This document shows, one piece after another, positions 23,236 to 34,998 of a stretch of DNA of 64,000 nucleotides. The position numbers and the translations under genes are program-made. Origin of the DNA: Rhexocercosporidium sp. MPI-PUGE-AT-0058 (lineage: Eukaryota; Ascomycota; Leotiomycetes; Helotiales). Each line of letters opens with the position of its first letter. The first letter of the stretch is position 1. The stretch covers positions 806,001 to 870,000 of the forward strand of contig JAGTJL010000002.1 of the NCBI GenBank assembly GCA_020746875.1. The letters run 5' to 3'. Below the pieces are notes generated by a model. The model saw only the letters and a list, made by a program, of their open reading frames with translations, was not told the origin of the DNA and ran no database searches.

Positions 23236-23553
23236 ATGTCTACTAAAATTACCACTGCCCGTATTGAACAGCTTGAAGTCCTCCAGAGACGGAAGGATAG
23301 TCTACAGGAGAAGATCCTAGAAAAGAAGAAAATAATGACGGAAATCCGTAACGCGATGGAAGACGGAGGCACGGCTGATATCATGTCGTCATCATCAAAA
23401 GCCGCCTTGAAAAGAAGAGGGAATGAACCGTCTACTCTCACCAATGATGATGTGCTGGATTCCTTGGACATCGCGATCGAGCGCCTGGAAGAGGAAATGG
23501 GGAATTTGGACGATGAGTTGCAAGAACTCAAGGATCTTGTCGATTCAGCTTAG
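23236..23553 (+). CDS. Small coiled-coil protein
   Basis: 105 codons, start in good context directly after a CTTCTAG acceptor-like sequence. Two helical, highly charged segments (IEQLEVLQRRKDSLQEKILE at the N-terminus; LDIAIERLEEEMGNLDDELQ at the C-terminus) should form coiled coils. They are joined by a Ser-rich, polar linker. No catalytic motif, signal peptide or membrane segment is visible. The family is unknown, and it may be a structural or adaptor protein. Its 3' end lies 44 bp from the convergent kinase-like gene. Confidence 0.6.
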   Translation: MSTKITTARIEQLEVLQRRKDSLQEKILEKKKIMTEIRNAMEDGGTADIMSSSSKAALKRRGNEPSTLTNDDVLDSLDIAIERLEEEMGNLDDELQELKDLVDSA

Positions 23554-23596
23554 GTAGTTATAGGTGCAACTGGCGGGAAGGGCTAAAATAACAACA

Positions 23597-25184
23597 CTAA
23601 CGGCGCCTCCGAAACAGGAGCGACACGCCAGCGACGAGGAGGAGACTCCCTATAGCTACCGGAAGGGGTCGAGCACAACAAAGACTTATTGTTTTCCAGG
23701 ATCGTGCGAGACACCCTTGTACAGCACAATCCAAAAAATTGATGCAAGACTCGTTCGGATCATTGTGCTGCGATGTTGAAGGAGCTACTCGAAGGACCTT
23801 CCTTCTGATGAGTGCTTGACGAGTCGGTTCAGCTTGCATGAATTCCGTAATTCGTGAACTGAGGGTTTTCTTCCCGTCATAAACCCTGCAGTTGATCCAT
23901 CGATTCGCGAACCAGTCTATCGCTGTCCAGTTTTCCAGAGCATTAGCAACCATAAACCCACTTTTCTGTTTGCCTGTTTCCCATTCATTTGCCAAGATTT
24001 CATTCCCATACTTTTTCTGCTCAAGGACACGCAGGACGGCTAAAAACTTATCGAAATGCGCAAGGAAGCCCTTGTATTGGTAGCCATATGAAAGATCCTC
24101 AATTGAAGTACTATTAAGCCACAGGGGTGGCTTAAAGAACTGGCAAGGGACCACTCGACTCCACTCCCAATCAAGAACAGAGATGACGTTCATGTTGTCA
24201 TCGAAGAGCAAGTTGAATAACTCGAGATCCCCATGGACAAGGACAAATGGGCCGTGCTCAAAGTTGTTGTTCACCCACCCATTGACGTACTGGCGAAATA
24301 TGTGCAGATGATACAGGCGATCCTCTCCCTCCTCCTGCGAGATAGGGCTGCGATCCCCAGCAAACGCATTGTCCGAAATCTCAAGTAACATTGTAATGTA
24401 TTTGTTGGCCGAAGTGAGAGTGGTGCCGCTGCCACAGTACCTGCTCTGGACGCAGTGTGGTGCCCGGCCTTCTAGCTCTTGCATATTCAAGTCGATGGTA
24501 ACGGTTCTCTTGCAGACCTTGAAACCATCCAACCCTTGCATTAGACAGCCGATCGAGGGGAAGTCAAGCCGTCGAAGTTGAATGTAAACGTCGGCGAGGG
24601 AGGTGTACAAATTTGTACGTTGCTCGTCCGAGAGCTTTCTGAGGTCGGCATGAGTGAGCTTCTGGCCTTCGATGTATTGGAGGATGAGGAATGAGGACAA
24701 CGGCTTCCCAGCGTCGTCGTCGCCAAGGGCATAGGCGTGGATCTTAGGGATCGGAATTGTAGTCTTTTGAGCTATAAGCCTACAAGGCAGTCAGTATCGC
24801 TGCGGGGCTACAAACAAAGAAGCACACTTACTGCATCGTGGCGACCTCACTCTCTAGCTTGCTCCTGCTACCGAATGCAAGGCATGGAGCCAGAGGCACG
24901 CGCACCACCCATCTGTCGCCCGCTCCATCGTTTGAAGAGTGGAACTGTACAAAGTAACAGATGTTATAGCTGCCACGAATTGGCGGCTTAAAGAATTCGC
25001 AGGCGTCGCCGTTGTGATGTGATGCTGCGAGGGAGCAGACATCGTCGCGATGAATTGAGGCAATGAATTGGTCGCGAGCGCGATGTACGCGTGCTTCCAC
25101 AAGGGCATCTCTAAAGCTTTTTTGAATATTCTCCAGTGAGCGTCGTGGAGATTTTGGCTTAGAGTGAGAGACAATAGATGCCAT
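23597..25184 (-). CDS. APH-type kinase-like protein with C-terminal membrane anchor
   Basis: Exons 25184-24832 and 24779-23597 join in frame (511 aa) across a 52-nt intron (GTAAGT to CTTGTAG). The N-lobe has a nucleotide-site region (WVVRVPLAPC, SKLESEVATMQ, IPKIHAYAL). The C-lobe has the catalytic loop LVHGDLELFNLLFDDN, with HGD at about 300-302, and the metal-binding VLDWEWS. This is the aminoglycoside phosphotransferase/choline kinase-like fold, common and mostly uncharacterised in fungi. The last 25 residues are a hydrophobic segment followed by FRRRR, so the protein may be tail-anchored. The substrate is unknown. Start at MASIVSHS; a longer frame to 25232 exists. Confidence 0.85.
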
Positions 25185-25391
25185 GTTCGAATGTGAATAT
25201 TCTCTAGAATAAATTTCGCCCTTGTCCCTCACCAGTGATCGCCTGAGATGTAAGGCAAGAGTTACCGAAACGTTCCTTCATTCACTGGCCCAACTTAGTA
25301 ATTTGTTACGTAAGCAAATCGAAAAATCTTGAAAATTTTCGGTTTTTAGCGGTAGTTAAAGCAAGGTCACATAATTACAAGTCTCAGTTAT

Positions 25392-25438
25392 AGCAAATCA
25401 AAACAGCAAATCAAAACAGCAAATCAAAACAGCAAATC
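25392..25438. repeat. Short tandem repeat, 13 bp unit
   Basis: About 3.6 copies of AGCAAATCAAAAC in the 5' flank of the kinase-like gene. It is non-coding. Confidence 0.9.
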
Positions 25439-25524
25439 TCCATCTCTTTTGCTATGTCTGTTCCGAAGTTTTGTTACGGGCATCAGCTTGCTCGACGCCT
25501 TTAAGGCCCATCTCATGTCTCATC

Positions 25525-26511
25525 CTACCCACTTCTCTCTGCAAACTCCTCCTCCTCTACCTTTAGCTGCTCTGCAGTTTCTTCCGCAATTTCTGTGAGC
25601 AACGTTGCGGGTGTGTACCTCTTCTTCAATTTTGTGGGCTCCAGTACCCCGAACTGGCGGTGGCTGTTGTCGCTTGGGAATTCAATACCATTAGCAGGAT
25701 CCGCGGCAGCAGTTTTCCGAAGCTCTAGAGCGTGGTTGAACGTTTCCGTCAATATATGTCCGTCTTTCAACTGTCGATCACAAGCATCTCGAAACTCCGT
25801 CTCAAAAGCGATGGGTGCTTTGTTATGCGGCCCGTCTGAAGTTGTCAAGGCAGTACCACGGTCTTCCCATTGGAATAAATCGGGGAGAAGTACGGTGAGC
25901 CAAGACTTCTCGCATCGATCGAAGTTCTTCGAAAGTGTGATGTAATTATAAAACATAAACTGCTCGTTCACCCCAGGGCCATCGAATTTATTCTGCAGCT
26001 GAGTACTATACAATCGGCATAATAAAGCGATGTGATCGAAGACTAGTACTCGGCAGCTAAGTTGTAGGGTCCGGTTGTCCCGCAGGGTAGAGAGCAAGTC
26101 TCCCTGGGGGAAGCACTTGCGAATGTTCTTGGCGACGAACTGGTCTGACTGAACGCTTCTAGCGTATTGCTGATGTGTAGACTGGCAAAGTACATCCTGG
26201 ATTCCGAGGCCTAGAAGAGCTCGAGTATGTTTGTTTTGGATCAGGTCTACGGCGGCCTGCTTGGATACCTCATAAAGTCTTGCCGCGCATTGGAGCAACG
26301 TAAGGACCACCTCCTTGCAAATGTCACTCGTTGACGTATCTTCTAGAATTTTGGTATTACCGGCATCGATAATCCGTTGGAGGTAAGACCGAGTCGACTC
26401 GTCTTGATCAGACTCGTTGTTGTCCCGGTCTGCGCTCGCCATTTCTGTCTTAGCCATTGTCGTAGCAGAGCTGTTCACCATGCAATGGAAATTGACCGTT
26501 AAACAACTCAT
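25525..26511 (-). CDS. Unnamed-family protein, paralogue of the gene at 57758
   Basis: 328 codons, single exon. It shares blocks with the protein at 57758-59221: DTSTSDICKEV, LTLLQCAARLYE, then AAVDLI, TRALLGLG and DVLCQ; later FMFYNYITLSKNF, EKSWLTVLLPDLFQW. No known domain is recognised. The conserved part looks like a helical N-terminal domain of about 220 residues. Beyond that the two proteins diverge in low-complexity, charged sequence (here ending in a Glu-rich tail). The likely start is an internal Met (MAKTEMASADRD or the first ATG). Both paralogues lie near NLR elements, but a functional link is not shown. Confidence 0.65.
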   Translation of the reverse strand: MSCLTVNFHCMVNSSATTMAKTEMASADRDNNESDQDESTRSYLQRIIDAGNTKILEDTSTSDICKEVVLTLLQCAARLYEVSKQAAVDLIQNKHTRALLGLGIQDVLCQSTHQQYARSVQSDQFVAKNIRKCFPQGDLLSTLRDNRTLQLSCRVLVFDHIALLCRLYSTQLQNKFDGPGVNEQFMFYNYITLSKNFDRCEKSWLTVLLPDLFQWEDRGTALTTSDGPHNKAPIAFETEFRDACDRQLKDGHILTETFNHALELRKTAAADPANGIEFPSDNSHRQFGVLEPTKLKKRYTPATLLTEIAEETAEQLKVEEEEFAERSG

Positions 26512-27345
26512 GGGGCCCTGATCGCTATAATAGCGTCTATGCTGCCTGCATGCTTCCTATTCTGGCCGCCAAGAGGTGCAAGCAGTGGTCAAAGATGCCC
26601 AGGGGCGGAACTGGGTTCCTCGCTTAGCTAGTAAGTCAACATCTGGAGGCTTGGCGCAAAATGCGACGACCTATAAATTATCCGAGAGTGCCGCACGCAA
26701 GCCTGAAATTGAGGGGCCCCTATTGGCATCGGCAGGTGAGGTCAGTAATGGCTGTACGTGCTTTACCGATAAAGCTGTGTTCTTCTCCACGGTTTTTCTG
26801 GCTACACTTTTGCCCACAAATTCCAAGCATGTTTGGTGTTTTCATCTTTACCAACCCCGAGTCCGTAGACCGATATTGGGAATGGAAGATGATTGCAGGA
26901 GAGAAGATGAAGATGAGGACAAAAAAGACAATGGAGAGGAGGAAGAGATTATGGGAGAAAGCCTTATCATGCCTTCCTGCAGGGAGAAGGAATAAGGACA
27001 AAACTGCTTATTATGCATATCGGTATCCCGAAGACAGCGTACCACCGAGCTACTCTGCTATCCAAAAAGACAACAGCGTAAGATTTTGCAGTTGAGCCAA
27101 TTCACTGAAGGAAGAGTTCTTCGTACTTGCGAGAAATAATCTAAGTTATTTATCAGACTTTTAATAAGCTTCGTATTTCTTATTAGACACCAAATGAGCC
27201 ACGGTCTGACCACTACTCTCCCTTATCTACTCCCATGCGGGTCAAGTATTTATTGTCTCTCGCCTTCAGTAACCTATCGCTCGCCAGTCTTCTACGAATT
27301 AAGTTACCAAGCCTTACGTTAATATCAACAAGTTACCAAACCTTA
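26512..27345. other. Intergenic, possible exon near 26960-27090
   Basis: Short plus-strand frames only. One C-terminal stretch (KTAYYAYRYPEDSVPPSYSA) reads like protein, but no start or splice partner could be fixed. The rest is AT-rich, and no family is recognised. Confidence 0.3.
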
Positions 27346-28273
27346 TAACGTCCGTCCCTACGTGGCGGAAAACCCGGTGTGCCGGAAAATTTTACAAATT
27401 TCAACAATCACAAGTGGCTGTCTGAATAGAACTAGTGTGATGAACCTATTAACGTCCCTCCCTACGTGCCGAGAAACCCTGCGTGCCGAGAAAAACCGAG
27501 AAGTACTTTGACTTTAAGCATCTCAAACTCCACACCAGCTTATGATCCTATAAAAATAAAAGATCAGTAGCATGATATAGCTATGTGTTAGCAATTGGCC
27601 TTGATCCAAACACAATCTTTTAATCGCATCGTCGTGTTTTCGACTGATTTTTGAGAAGCCTCTATTTAGGTTTCAGTACGAGTCTTCTGCCACACCTCTA
27701 CTGGCAAGCTCTTACTATGCTTCGAAAGATCTTATCTGAGCTCTAGATCGATCTTTTTTGGTCCGAGACCCGGATAAGCTTTGTGGCTGCTGTGGCGCGC
27801 AAATAGTTGTAGAGCCTCCACGCTGTTCAGTACTTCTGATCGACGGAACTACGATTCTCCGCTAGGAGGGGACAGACCCCGCAACTCCCCTGACTAAATT
27901 CGCTGGTAGTTTCGCCGTAGCTTATTTAACACATGTTAGCCTGAGACTTAAGGCGAGAAACGTCGACACCAGATAGATAATCGATGGATGGTAGACTGGT
28001 TCCCTCTTAACAATAATATGTTTAATCGAGATTGACTTCGAATATCTTTTGCCACTTATGACTTCCAGCATCCCTACCGTGGCCCTGAGCGACTGGGTCA
28101 GGCTTGCGCGCTTCCAGTGATGTACGACGATGCGATTGTCGCGAGGCTGCCGCCCAGCTGAGTGTGCCAGCCTCAATCTGACATGAAGTCTTCACCCTTC
28201 GCATCTATGCCAACTCGACGGCCCAACTACTACCGAGAACCCTCCTCCTTTCGATCATCGAACCTAGTCGAAT

Positions 28274-31200
28274 ATGCGTCTGCTACAGTACAACAACGAT
28301 GGCGATTTTAGCCTGACCGAGTTCAATGAGAGCGATCTACCTGAGTATGCTATACTCTCGCACACATGGGAACAGGATAATAGCAAGGAAGTCACATATG
28401 CGGAAGTGATAAGCGGGACTGGCCAGGATAAGGAGGGTTTTAAGAAGATTAGGTTCTGTGGAGCACAGGCTAGACAAGATGGTCTACCATACTTTTGGGT
28501 TGATACCTGCTGTATTAACAAGCAAAACAAGGCCGAACTCAGGTACTCTATCAACTCCATGTTCCGTTGGTATCGCAATGCAAGTCGATGTTATGTCTAT
28601 TTGTCGGATGTTTCGACAAGGAAGGGAAAAGCAAGTGATCAGTCGTCAGAGCATACTTGGGACTTGAGCTTTCGGGAGAGCAGATGGTTCACTCGAGGCT
28701 GGACACTCCAAGAGCTCCTTGCCCCAGCTTCGGTGGAGTTTTTCTCCTTCGAGGGCAATCGACTTGGTGACAAGAGCTCTCTCCAGAAGCAAATCTGCAA
28801 AGCAACAAACATTTCACCCTCTGCGCTCCAAGCAAAATCGTTATCTCAGTTTCACATCGATGAGCGAATGCAGTGGATTGAACATCGAGAAACGGGTCAA
28901 GAGGAGGATAAAGCGTACTCGTTGCTGGGCATCTTCGGTGTCTCTATGGTCCCTGCCTATGGTGAAGGAGTCGCGAAAGCATTCGATCGGCTGTGGAATA
29001 GATTTCGCGAAATACAGAAATGTATGCAAGACTTACGGCCCACCGATCCCCGTCTAGATAAGGAACGTATCGAGGCCGCCAAAGGAGGGTTACTACAGGA
29101 GGCTTACCAATGGGTGATAGAAACCTCCGACTTTCAACAATGGCGTACTAATCAACACAATCGGTTACTGTGGATCAAGGGCGACCCTGGGAAGGGCAAG
29201 ACAATGTTGCTTTGCGGTATTGCCGATGAACTACAGAATTCGTTGGCCAAGTCTGCACTTCTGTCGTACTTCTTTTGCCAGGCCACCGATTCCCGGATTA
29301 ACCGTGCCACAGCTGTGCTACGAGGTCTGATTTATCTACTAGTCGACCAGCAGCCATCTCTCGTCTCGCATGTGCAAGCGAGTTACGATCAAGCTGGCAA
29401 GGCACTCTTTGAAGATGCGAATGCCTGGGTTGCTTTGACTAAGGTTTTCTCTAGCATTCTACACGATCCGAATCTAGTTGCGACTTATTTGATTATCGAT
29501 GCCCTCGATGAATGCGTAGTCGACTTGCTAAATTTATTATGTTTTATCGCGCAGACTTCGTCCGTATCCACTCGCGTTAAATGGGCAGTCTCTAGCCGCA
29601 ACTGGCCAGAAATTGAGAAGACGCTCGGCACCGCAATGCAGAAGCAAAGGCTATGTCTCGAGCTGAATGCAGATTCCGTCTCTACTGCCGTTGCGACTTT
29701 CATTCAAACTAAAGTTCACGATCTAAGAGAGAAGAACAAATATACGAGCGAGGCACGAGACGTTATCCAGCAACATCTTTCGCTGAACGCACATGGTACT
29801 TTTCTCTGGGTGGCGTTAGTCTGCCAGGAGCTGTCGAATCTTTCAGGGTGGAAAGCCATCCAGAAGTTGAAAGCCTTGCCGCCTGGACTCGATGCACTCT
29901 ACCAGCGGATGATGGATCAAATCAAGGCGTCAGAGGATTCTGAGCTGTGTATGAATGTTCTGGCTGTCGTGTCGACTGTGTATCGACCCATCACAATTGA
30001 CGAGCTAGTGACTTTAGTGAAGATGCCCAATGGAGTTGATGGCGAATATGAAGCTCTAGCAGAGATCATAGGTTATTGCAGATCTTTTCTCGCAATCCGA
30101 GAGCGCACCATTTTTTTCGTACACCAGTCAGCAAAGGACTTTTTAATTGGAAAGGCACCTCAAGATCCACTTCTCCTCAGAGCACAAGACTTGCATAACT
30201 CTATCTTCTCTCGATCACTGCAAGTCATGTCCATAATACTACGGCGTGATATTTATAATCTAAGGGCTCCTGGGATTTCTATCGACCAAGTAGAACCGCC
30301 TGATCCTGATCCCCTCGCCGCCTTAAGGTACTCTTGTCTTTACTGGGTCGATCATTTACTCGGAAGTCGAATTACAAAAGATGCAGTCAAGAACCTTGAG
30401 GCCAGTAGCTCGGTTTATAATTTCCTCCACCAGTACTACTTGTACTGGCTTGAGGCGCTGAGCCTGTTGAAAAGCGTGTCAGAAGGCGTAGTTATGATTC
30501 GGAAGCTCGAGAATCTTCAGGTACGTCTTTGTGTAGTCTCATCGTTTTCGGATTATCCTAACATAAACAAGCTTGATAGAAGTCCTGATCTGCGTGCGTT
30601 TATACAAGATGCAACGCGGTTTGCCATATCCACCCGATCAGTTATTGAACAGGCGCCTCTTCAAGCATATTGTTCGGCTCTTGTCTTTGCTCCAGAGAAG
30701 AGTATTATTCGAGAAACGTTCGAGACATGTGTTCCGCATTGGATCCTGAGAAAGCCTAGGGTAGAAGCACATTGGAGTGCGACGCTTCAAACACTGGAGG
30801 GTCATTCTAGCGGGGTCTTGTCTGTGGCCTTCTCCCCGGACGGCAGGCAGGTCGTATCGGGCTCTTACGACAAGACGGTACGGCTCTGGGACGCAGCGAC
30901 AGGAGCCTTACAGCAGACGCTCGAGGGCCATTCTGGCGACGTTACGTCCGTGGCCTTCTCTCCGGACGGCAAGCAGGTCGTATCGGGCTCTTGGGACGAG
31001 ACGCTACGGCTCTGGGACGCAGCGACAGGAGCCTTACAGCAGACGCTCGAGGGCTATTCTGGCTACGTCACGTCCGTGGCCTTCTCCCCGGACGGCAAGC
31101 AGGTCGTATCGGGCTCTTACGACAAGACGCTACGGCTCTGGGACGCAGCGACAGGAGCCTTATAGCAGACGCTCGAGGGCCATTCTGGCTGGGTCACGTC

Positions 31201-31912
31201 CGTGGCCTTTTCCCCGGACGGCAAGCAGGTCGTATCGGGCTCTTGGGACGAGACGGTACGGCTCTGGGACGCAGCGACAGGAGTCTTACAGCAAACGCTC
31301 GATGGCTATTCTGGCGACGTTACGTCCGTGGCCTTTTCCCCGGACGGCAAGCAAGTCGTATCGGGGGCTCACGACAAGACGGTACGGCTCTGGGACGCAG
31401 CGACAGGAGCCTTACAGCAAACGCTCGAGGGCCATTCTGGCGACGTTACGTCCGTGGCCTTCTCCCCGGACGGCAAGCAGGTCGTATCGGGCTCTAACGA
31501 CGAGACGCTACGGCTCTGGGACGCAGCGACAGGAGCCTTACAGCAAACGCTCGAGGGCCATTCTGGCAGGGTTACGTCCGTGGCCTTCTCCCCGGACGGC
31601 AAGCAGGTCGTATCGGGCTCTTGGGACGAGAGGCTACGGCTCTGGGACGCAGCGACAGGAGCCTTACAGCAGACGCTCGAGGGCCATTCTGGCTACGTCA
31701 CGTCCGTGGCCTTCTCCCCAGACGGCAAACACATTCCGACCTTACACGTATCTGATGAATAGCTAGTAGAAGGTACTGCTAGGTATCTCTGGCTACCTAC
31801 TAACTATCGACCTACTTGTGAAGCTGTATGGGACAGGATTGTGGTTTTAGGGCATTCGTCAGGGAGATTATCATTTCTTCAGATTCGACCAGGGCTAAAC
31901 CAACTAATATGA
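28274..31912 (+). CDS. NLR2: HET-NACHT-WD40 protein with two WD40-region stops
   Basis: The frame is open from 28274 to TAG at 31163 (946 aa with a 51-nt phase-0 intron at 30521-30571 removed). Beyond it, the same frame continues to TAG 31760 and TGA 31910. The HET domain spans about residues 1-230 (YAILSHTWEQ, YFWVDTCCINKQ, FTRGWTLQELLAP). NACHT has Walker A GDPGKGKT at 303-310 and Walker B LIIDALDEC at about 404-412. A helical linker leads to eight WD40 units of 126 bp from 30784. Three precede the first stop. Both stops fit Gln (CAG) and Trp (TGG) changed by C-to-T or G-to-A. Known: HET-NACHT-WD40 receptors drive incompatibility when the WD40 sensor meets its target. Whether this copy works with three blades is unknown. 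The intron is in frame, so read-through is also possible. Confidence 0.88.
30784..31735 (+). repeat. WD40 tandem repeat of NLR2, 8 units of 126 bp
   Basis: The LE codon pair recurs at 30793 and every 126 bp to 31675. Units are nearly identical in DNA. Variable residues are the one before Val in SG-x-V (G, D, Y, W, D, D, R, Y) and those around SGS-x-D-x (Y/K, W/E, H/K, N/E). The eighth unit is cut after SPDGK and followed by the conserved tail. Confidence 0.92.
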
Positions 31913-32871
31913 ATCTAGGACGATACTTGCCTACGCATGGTATTTGAAGCTTTGAATAAGATATCTCTTTTACTATTATCTCTATTTCATAGAGGGTTCT
32001 AGGGGAGCTTAAGACTTTGTAGCATTTTGATGACTACTTGCTTCTGGAATCTTCTAGGACAAGCTGACGGAATTATATGACTTTCTAACAATATCGCCCG
32101 TGTAAGAAAAAAGGTACGCGAAGTGCAAGGATAATATAATTAGTTTTCCATCTCATACTTGCAGTACAAAATAGTCAAATATCTTGCAGCAACTATTAAC
32201 TAAACATACGAAGTAAAGCTTTATGAGAAGAGCGCGGTCGGCCCCTCTTAGCCGAGAAACGTTAGTTCCGTCGATTAGAAGTACCGAACCGCGTGGCGGC
32301 CCTGCAATTGTTTGCGCGCCACGCAGCCACAAAGCTTATAAGGGTCTCGGACTAAAAAAATATAAATCTAAGGCTCAGGTAAGAACTTTTAAGACGTATA
32401 AGGGGTAATAAGAGCTTGCTAATATATCTGTGGCAGAGGGTTCGTACTGAAGCCCAAATGGAGGCTTCTTATGAACAAGGCGAAAGGGCGGCGATGCGAA
32501 TATAAAATTTTCTTTAGAAGTGGCCAAATTGCTAACAAATAGCTATATAATGCTTTTAATCTTTTCTTTTTATTAACTTTTAAGATAGTGTGGAATTTAA
32601 GATGCTCAAAGTCAAACTAGCCTTGTTTTTTCTCGGCACGGAGGGTTTCTCGGCACGTAGGGAGGGACGTTACTAATCTCAAATATAAAAAGCTTTACTT
32701 GTGGTTGGTATAAAAGAGAACATTATGAGAAAAAAACCCGCGATCCTTGCGATCTCATTGGTCGTTTCCGGCACACCGGGTTTCCGCCACGCAGGGACGG
32801 ACGTTAATACCTGAACTTATTTTTATTATTCTTGTGTTTCCACTAACAAACAAACAAAACTCCAAGGCGAG

Positions 32872-33121
32872 TAACGTCCATCCTCGCGTGGCGGAAAACC
32901 TGGTGTGCCGGAAAATTAATTTGATATTCAATATTTATGAGTCACTGTATATGACAACGTATATATAAATAGTATGATATAACTATCACTGAATCAAAAT
33001 AGAATATTTTCCTGTTGTAGTTCTTATAAACGGCAGATTATGAAGAAATGTTTCGGATCCTTGCGATCTCATTGGTCCTTTCCGGCACACCGGGTTTTCC
33101 GCCACGCAGGGACGGACGTTA
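32872..33121. mobile_element. MITE family B, intact copy of 250 bp
   Basis: It starts TAACGTCCATCCTCGCGT and GGCGGAAAACCTGGTGTGCC; the inverse right end finishes GGACGGACGTTA. It lies only 66 bp from the split copy and 44 bp from the terpene cyclase stop codon, so it forms part of that gene's 3' flank. Confidence 0.85.
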
Positions 33122-33165
33122 TCTCGTTTATAATAGCAGCATTTCTTATCACTCCCGACTAATCT

Positions 33166-34019
33166 TTATAGTATTTTCTCCTTTTGCAGTCTCACCCGAA
33201 GATAAACAAAGGGGTAGATTATTTCGGAAATGACTGTAAGCACCATTACCCCAACACTCCAGGGAGAACTAACGTATGCCCAATTTTCAGGTACATTCAA
33301 GTATCGCCAAAGAAAAACACTATAAGCGGCAATGCAGCCCAGAAATCGAGTGAGCCTAAAGCAGACACTCTCATTTTAGCATATGCTCAGGGAGAGAAAG
33401 AGTAGAAGAATTTACCAGATTTCAATTGAATGACCTCGTGTGTCCTGGCTTTTGACGAGCAAATATACACTTACCCAGCCTACGGGCAGTTCTAAGAGAA
33501 TACCGGTCCAGTAAGCCGTAATCTGTTGACGATCGTCTGGAAATATAGCCGAGAGTATCCTTAGAGCCAGAATGCCTACAAAGAAACCTCCAAGGATTTG
33601 AGAAATTATCATACGTCTTTGGCCACGTGAGTAAGTAGATAAAACAGCCGTCGCGGCGAAGATAATATCGAGAATAAACCAGATCAAGAAGCTTATCTTC
33701 TCAAATTTGGTAGTGGTGGTTGTCAAGGCGTAAAAGAGCTCATACGATAAATTTCCACAGCTATACCTCGAAGTTAGCACCTCTGCTTTAATCTTCGAAA
33801 TCAAACGTACACGCAAACCACAGGCCCGGCACATCTCCCGTCGCTATACGTTCGTATGGTGTAGAAGATATAGCATAACGAATAGAGCAGTCCGCATATA
33901 ATAATCAGACCATCCTGAACGAAAAGGTAACTTTCTGGGGGACCAAGGCGCAAATCTGATGGTTGGACGACGAGGTGGGTGTTATAGCTTCTAGCCAAAC
34001 CAAACGTGGAAGTATTCAT
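33166..34019 (-). CDS. Membrane-bound terpene cyclase (Pyr4/PaxB type)
   Basis: Three exons, 34019-33811, 33760-33416 and 33355-33166, join in frame to 247 aa, the usual size of this family. The introns are 50 nt (GTACGT to TATAG) and 60 nt (GTAAAT to CTTTAG). Family marks: NLSYELFYAL (equivalent of the N-x-A-W-E-x-x-Y helix, with the essential Glu), KFEKISFLIWFILDI, DTRGHSIEIWLTRFLG, YLNVPENWAY and YPFVYLRV. An acidic residue (Glu) stands three before YPF where Asp is usual. About seven hydrophobic segments fit an integral ER membrane enzyme. Known: relatives cyclise prenylated epoxide precursors in meroterpenoid and indole-diterpene pathways. No prenyltransferase, epoxidase or PKS gene lies in the window, so the substrate is unknown. 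Confidence 0.85.
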
Positions 34020-34998
34020 GGCGAATCTGTTGCACAGACAAGTACATCAACACGCAAGAGCGTACGCACGTTTAAGTACGATGTGATTTACAGTCGTATA
34101 CAAGCGCAGACGACTGTACCTGGGCTATTTTTGGCTGACGCCGTAACGAGCAGCCTCCATAAACAACTGGTGCATGAAATCAAGTCCCCTGATTTAAAGT
34201 CTGCGACGACACCTCCGTCTCTACGGTTGATTTCCCTAAAGTGGCCTAAGTGATCTAACTTACTTACCTGCACAATAACGCGAAGCTGGTTTTGCACGCA
34301 ACTGCTAAATTCTAGGTGTTTAGAGGCAGCGTCCTTGGATTCTTTACTGTGTCCCAAAGCAGCTCTGGGCGATCGACCTAGACACGACCTGGCACCAAGT
34401 ACATTGACCCAACGTCCCACCCATTTATCTACGACGTGAAGACGTGCTATTTCCTTCATTTAATATCTACGACCTTTTTATAAGAATTCAAGAGTAAGAT
34501 AAGGATCTTCAGGATGTGGTGGGGTTTACTTTAAATGTTCTTCTTTATATCATTAGGCTTATATCTTCCGGGACAGAGAGGTTTCTAAGACGTAAAGTTA
34601 TAGGTTAACCTGTCTTCCCAGGAGGAGAAGTCTCTATAGATTAATGGAGATGTTTTCAGGCGCAGAGATAAAAGTGTAGATAGTCCTTTAATACTGGGAT
34701 AGACTCAACTCAACTATATTGATGTGCTACCGGAAGGAATCGTGCTACCCTTCTAACAAGTAATATGCTAAAAATGCCAAGTGATATCCTCCACAATGTA
34801 TAGAGAGTCTCGTTCGGTGTTAGTCGTGTGATAGTAGGTGTTTCTGACATGGATGTTACGAAGCGTCTCCGTCAAGATGATCTTGTAGTTCACATCCCAG
34901 TATCTGCGTTGCCAAGAGGACCCTTGGAACCAGCCTCGACGAGGACACAGCCTTCTTCATAAAAACATGCTGCACCTCTATTAGCAGTGGATCGATCC
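34020..34998. other. Intergenic, no gene seen
   Basis: Short frames on both strands overlap without a domain or a good splice join. The 34500-34900 part is AT-rich. It may hold the promoter of the cyclase gene. Confidence 0.35.

Larger units (their letters stand above)
27450..32672 (+). mobile_element. Family C element carrying NLR2 (5.2 kb, long inverted ends)
   Basis: The left end (27450 to about 27875) and the right end (32672 back to about 32240) are inverted copies of about 430 bp, both starting TAACGTCCCTCCCT. TA is duplicated at the borders, and the host MITE gives an empty-site comparison. The only gene inside is NLR2 (28274-31912). There is no transposase, so the element would be non-autonomous and moved in trans. 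The shared first ~18 bp with MITE families A and B suggests the same transposase. The left end is also found at 3194 and 59916. Confidence 0.85.
27346..32806. mobile_element. MITE family B, copy split by the NLR2 element
   Basis: The left part is 27346-27451 (TAACGTCCGTCCCTACGT then GGCGGAAAACCCGGTGTGCC), and the right part is 32673-32806 (inverse ending GGACGGACGTTA). Without the insert they make 240 bp, exactly the length of the intact copy at 45215-45454. The junction reads GAACCTAT-TA and then CTAATCTC, against GAACTTATTACTAACT in the intact copy. So this is an old MITE carrying a newer insertion at a TA. Confidence 0.88.

Noticed and set aside
30777..31766. Long plus-strand frame reading RRYGSGTQRQEPYS repeats.
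   Set aside because: It is the shifted frame of the NLR2 WD40 array, kept open because the unit is 126 bp, a multiple of three.
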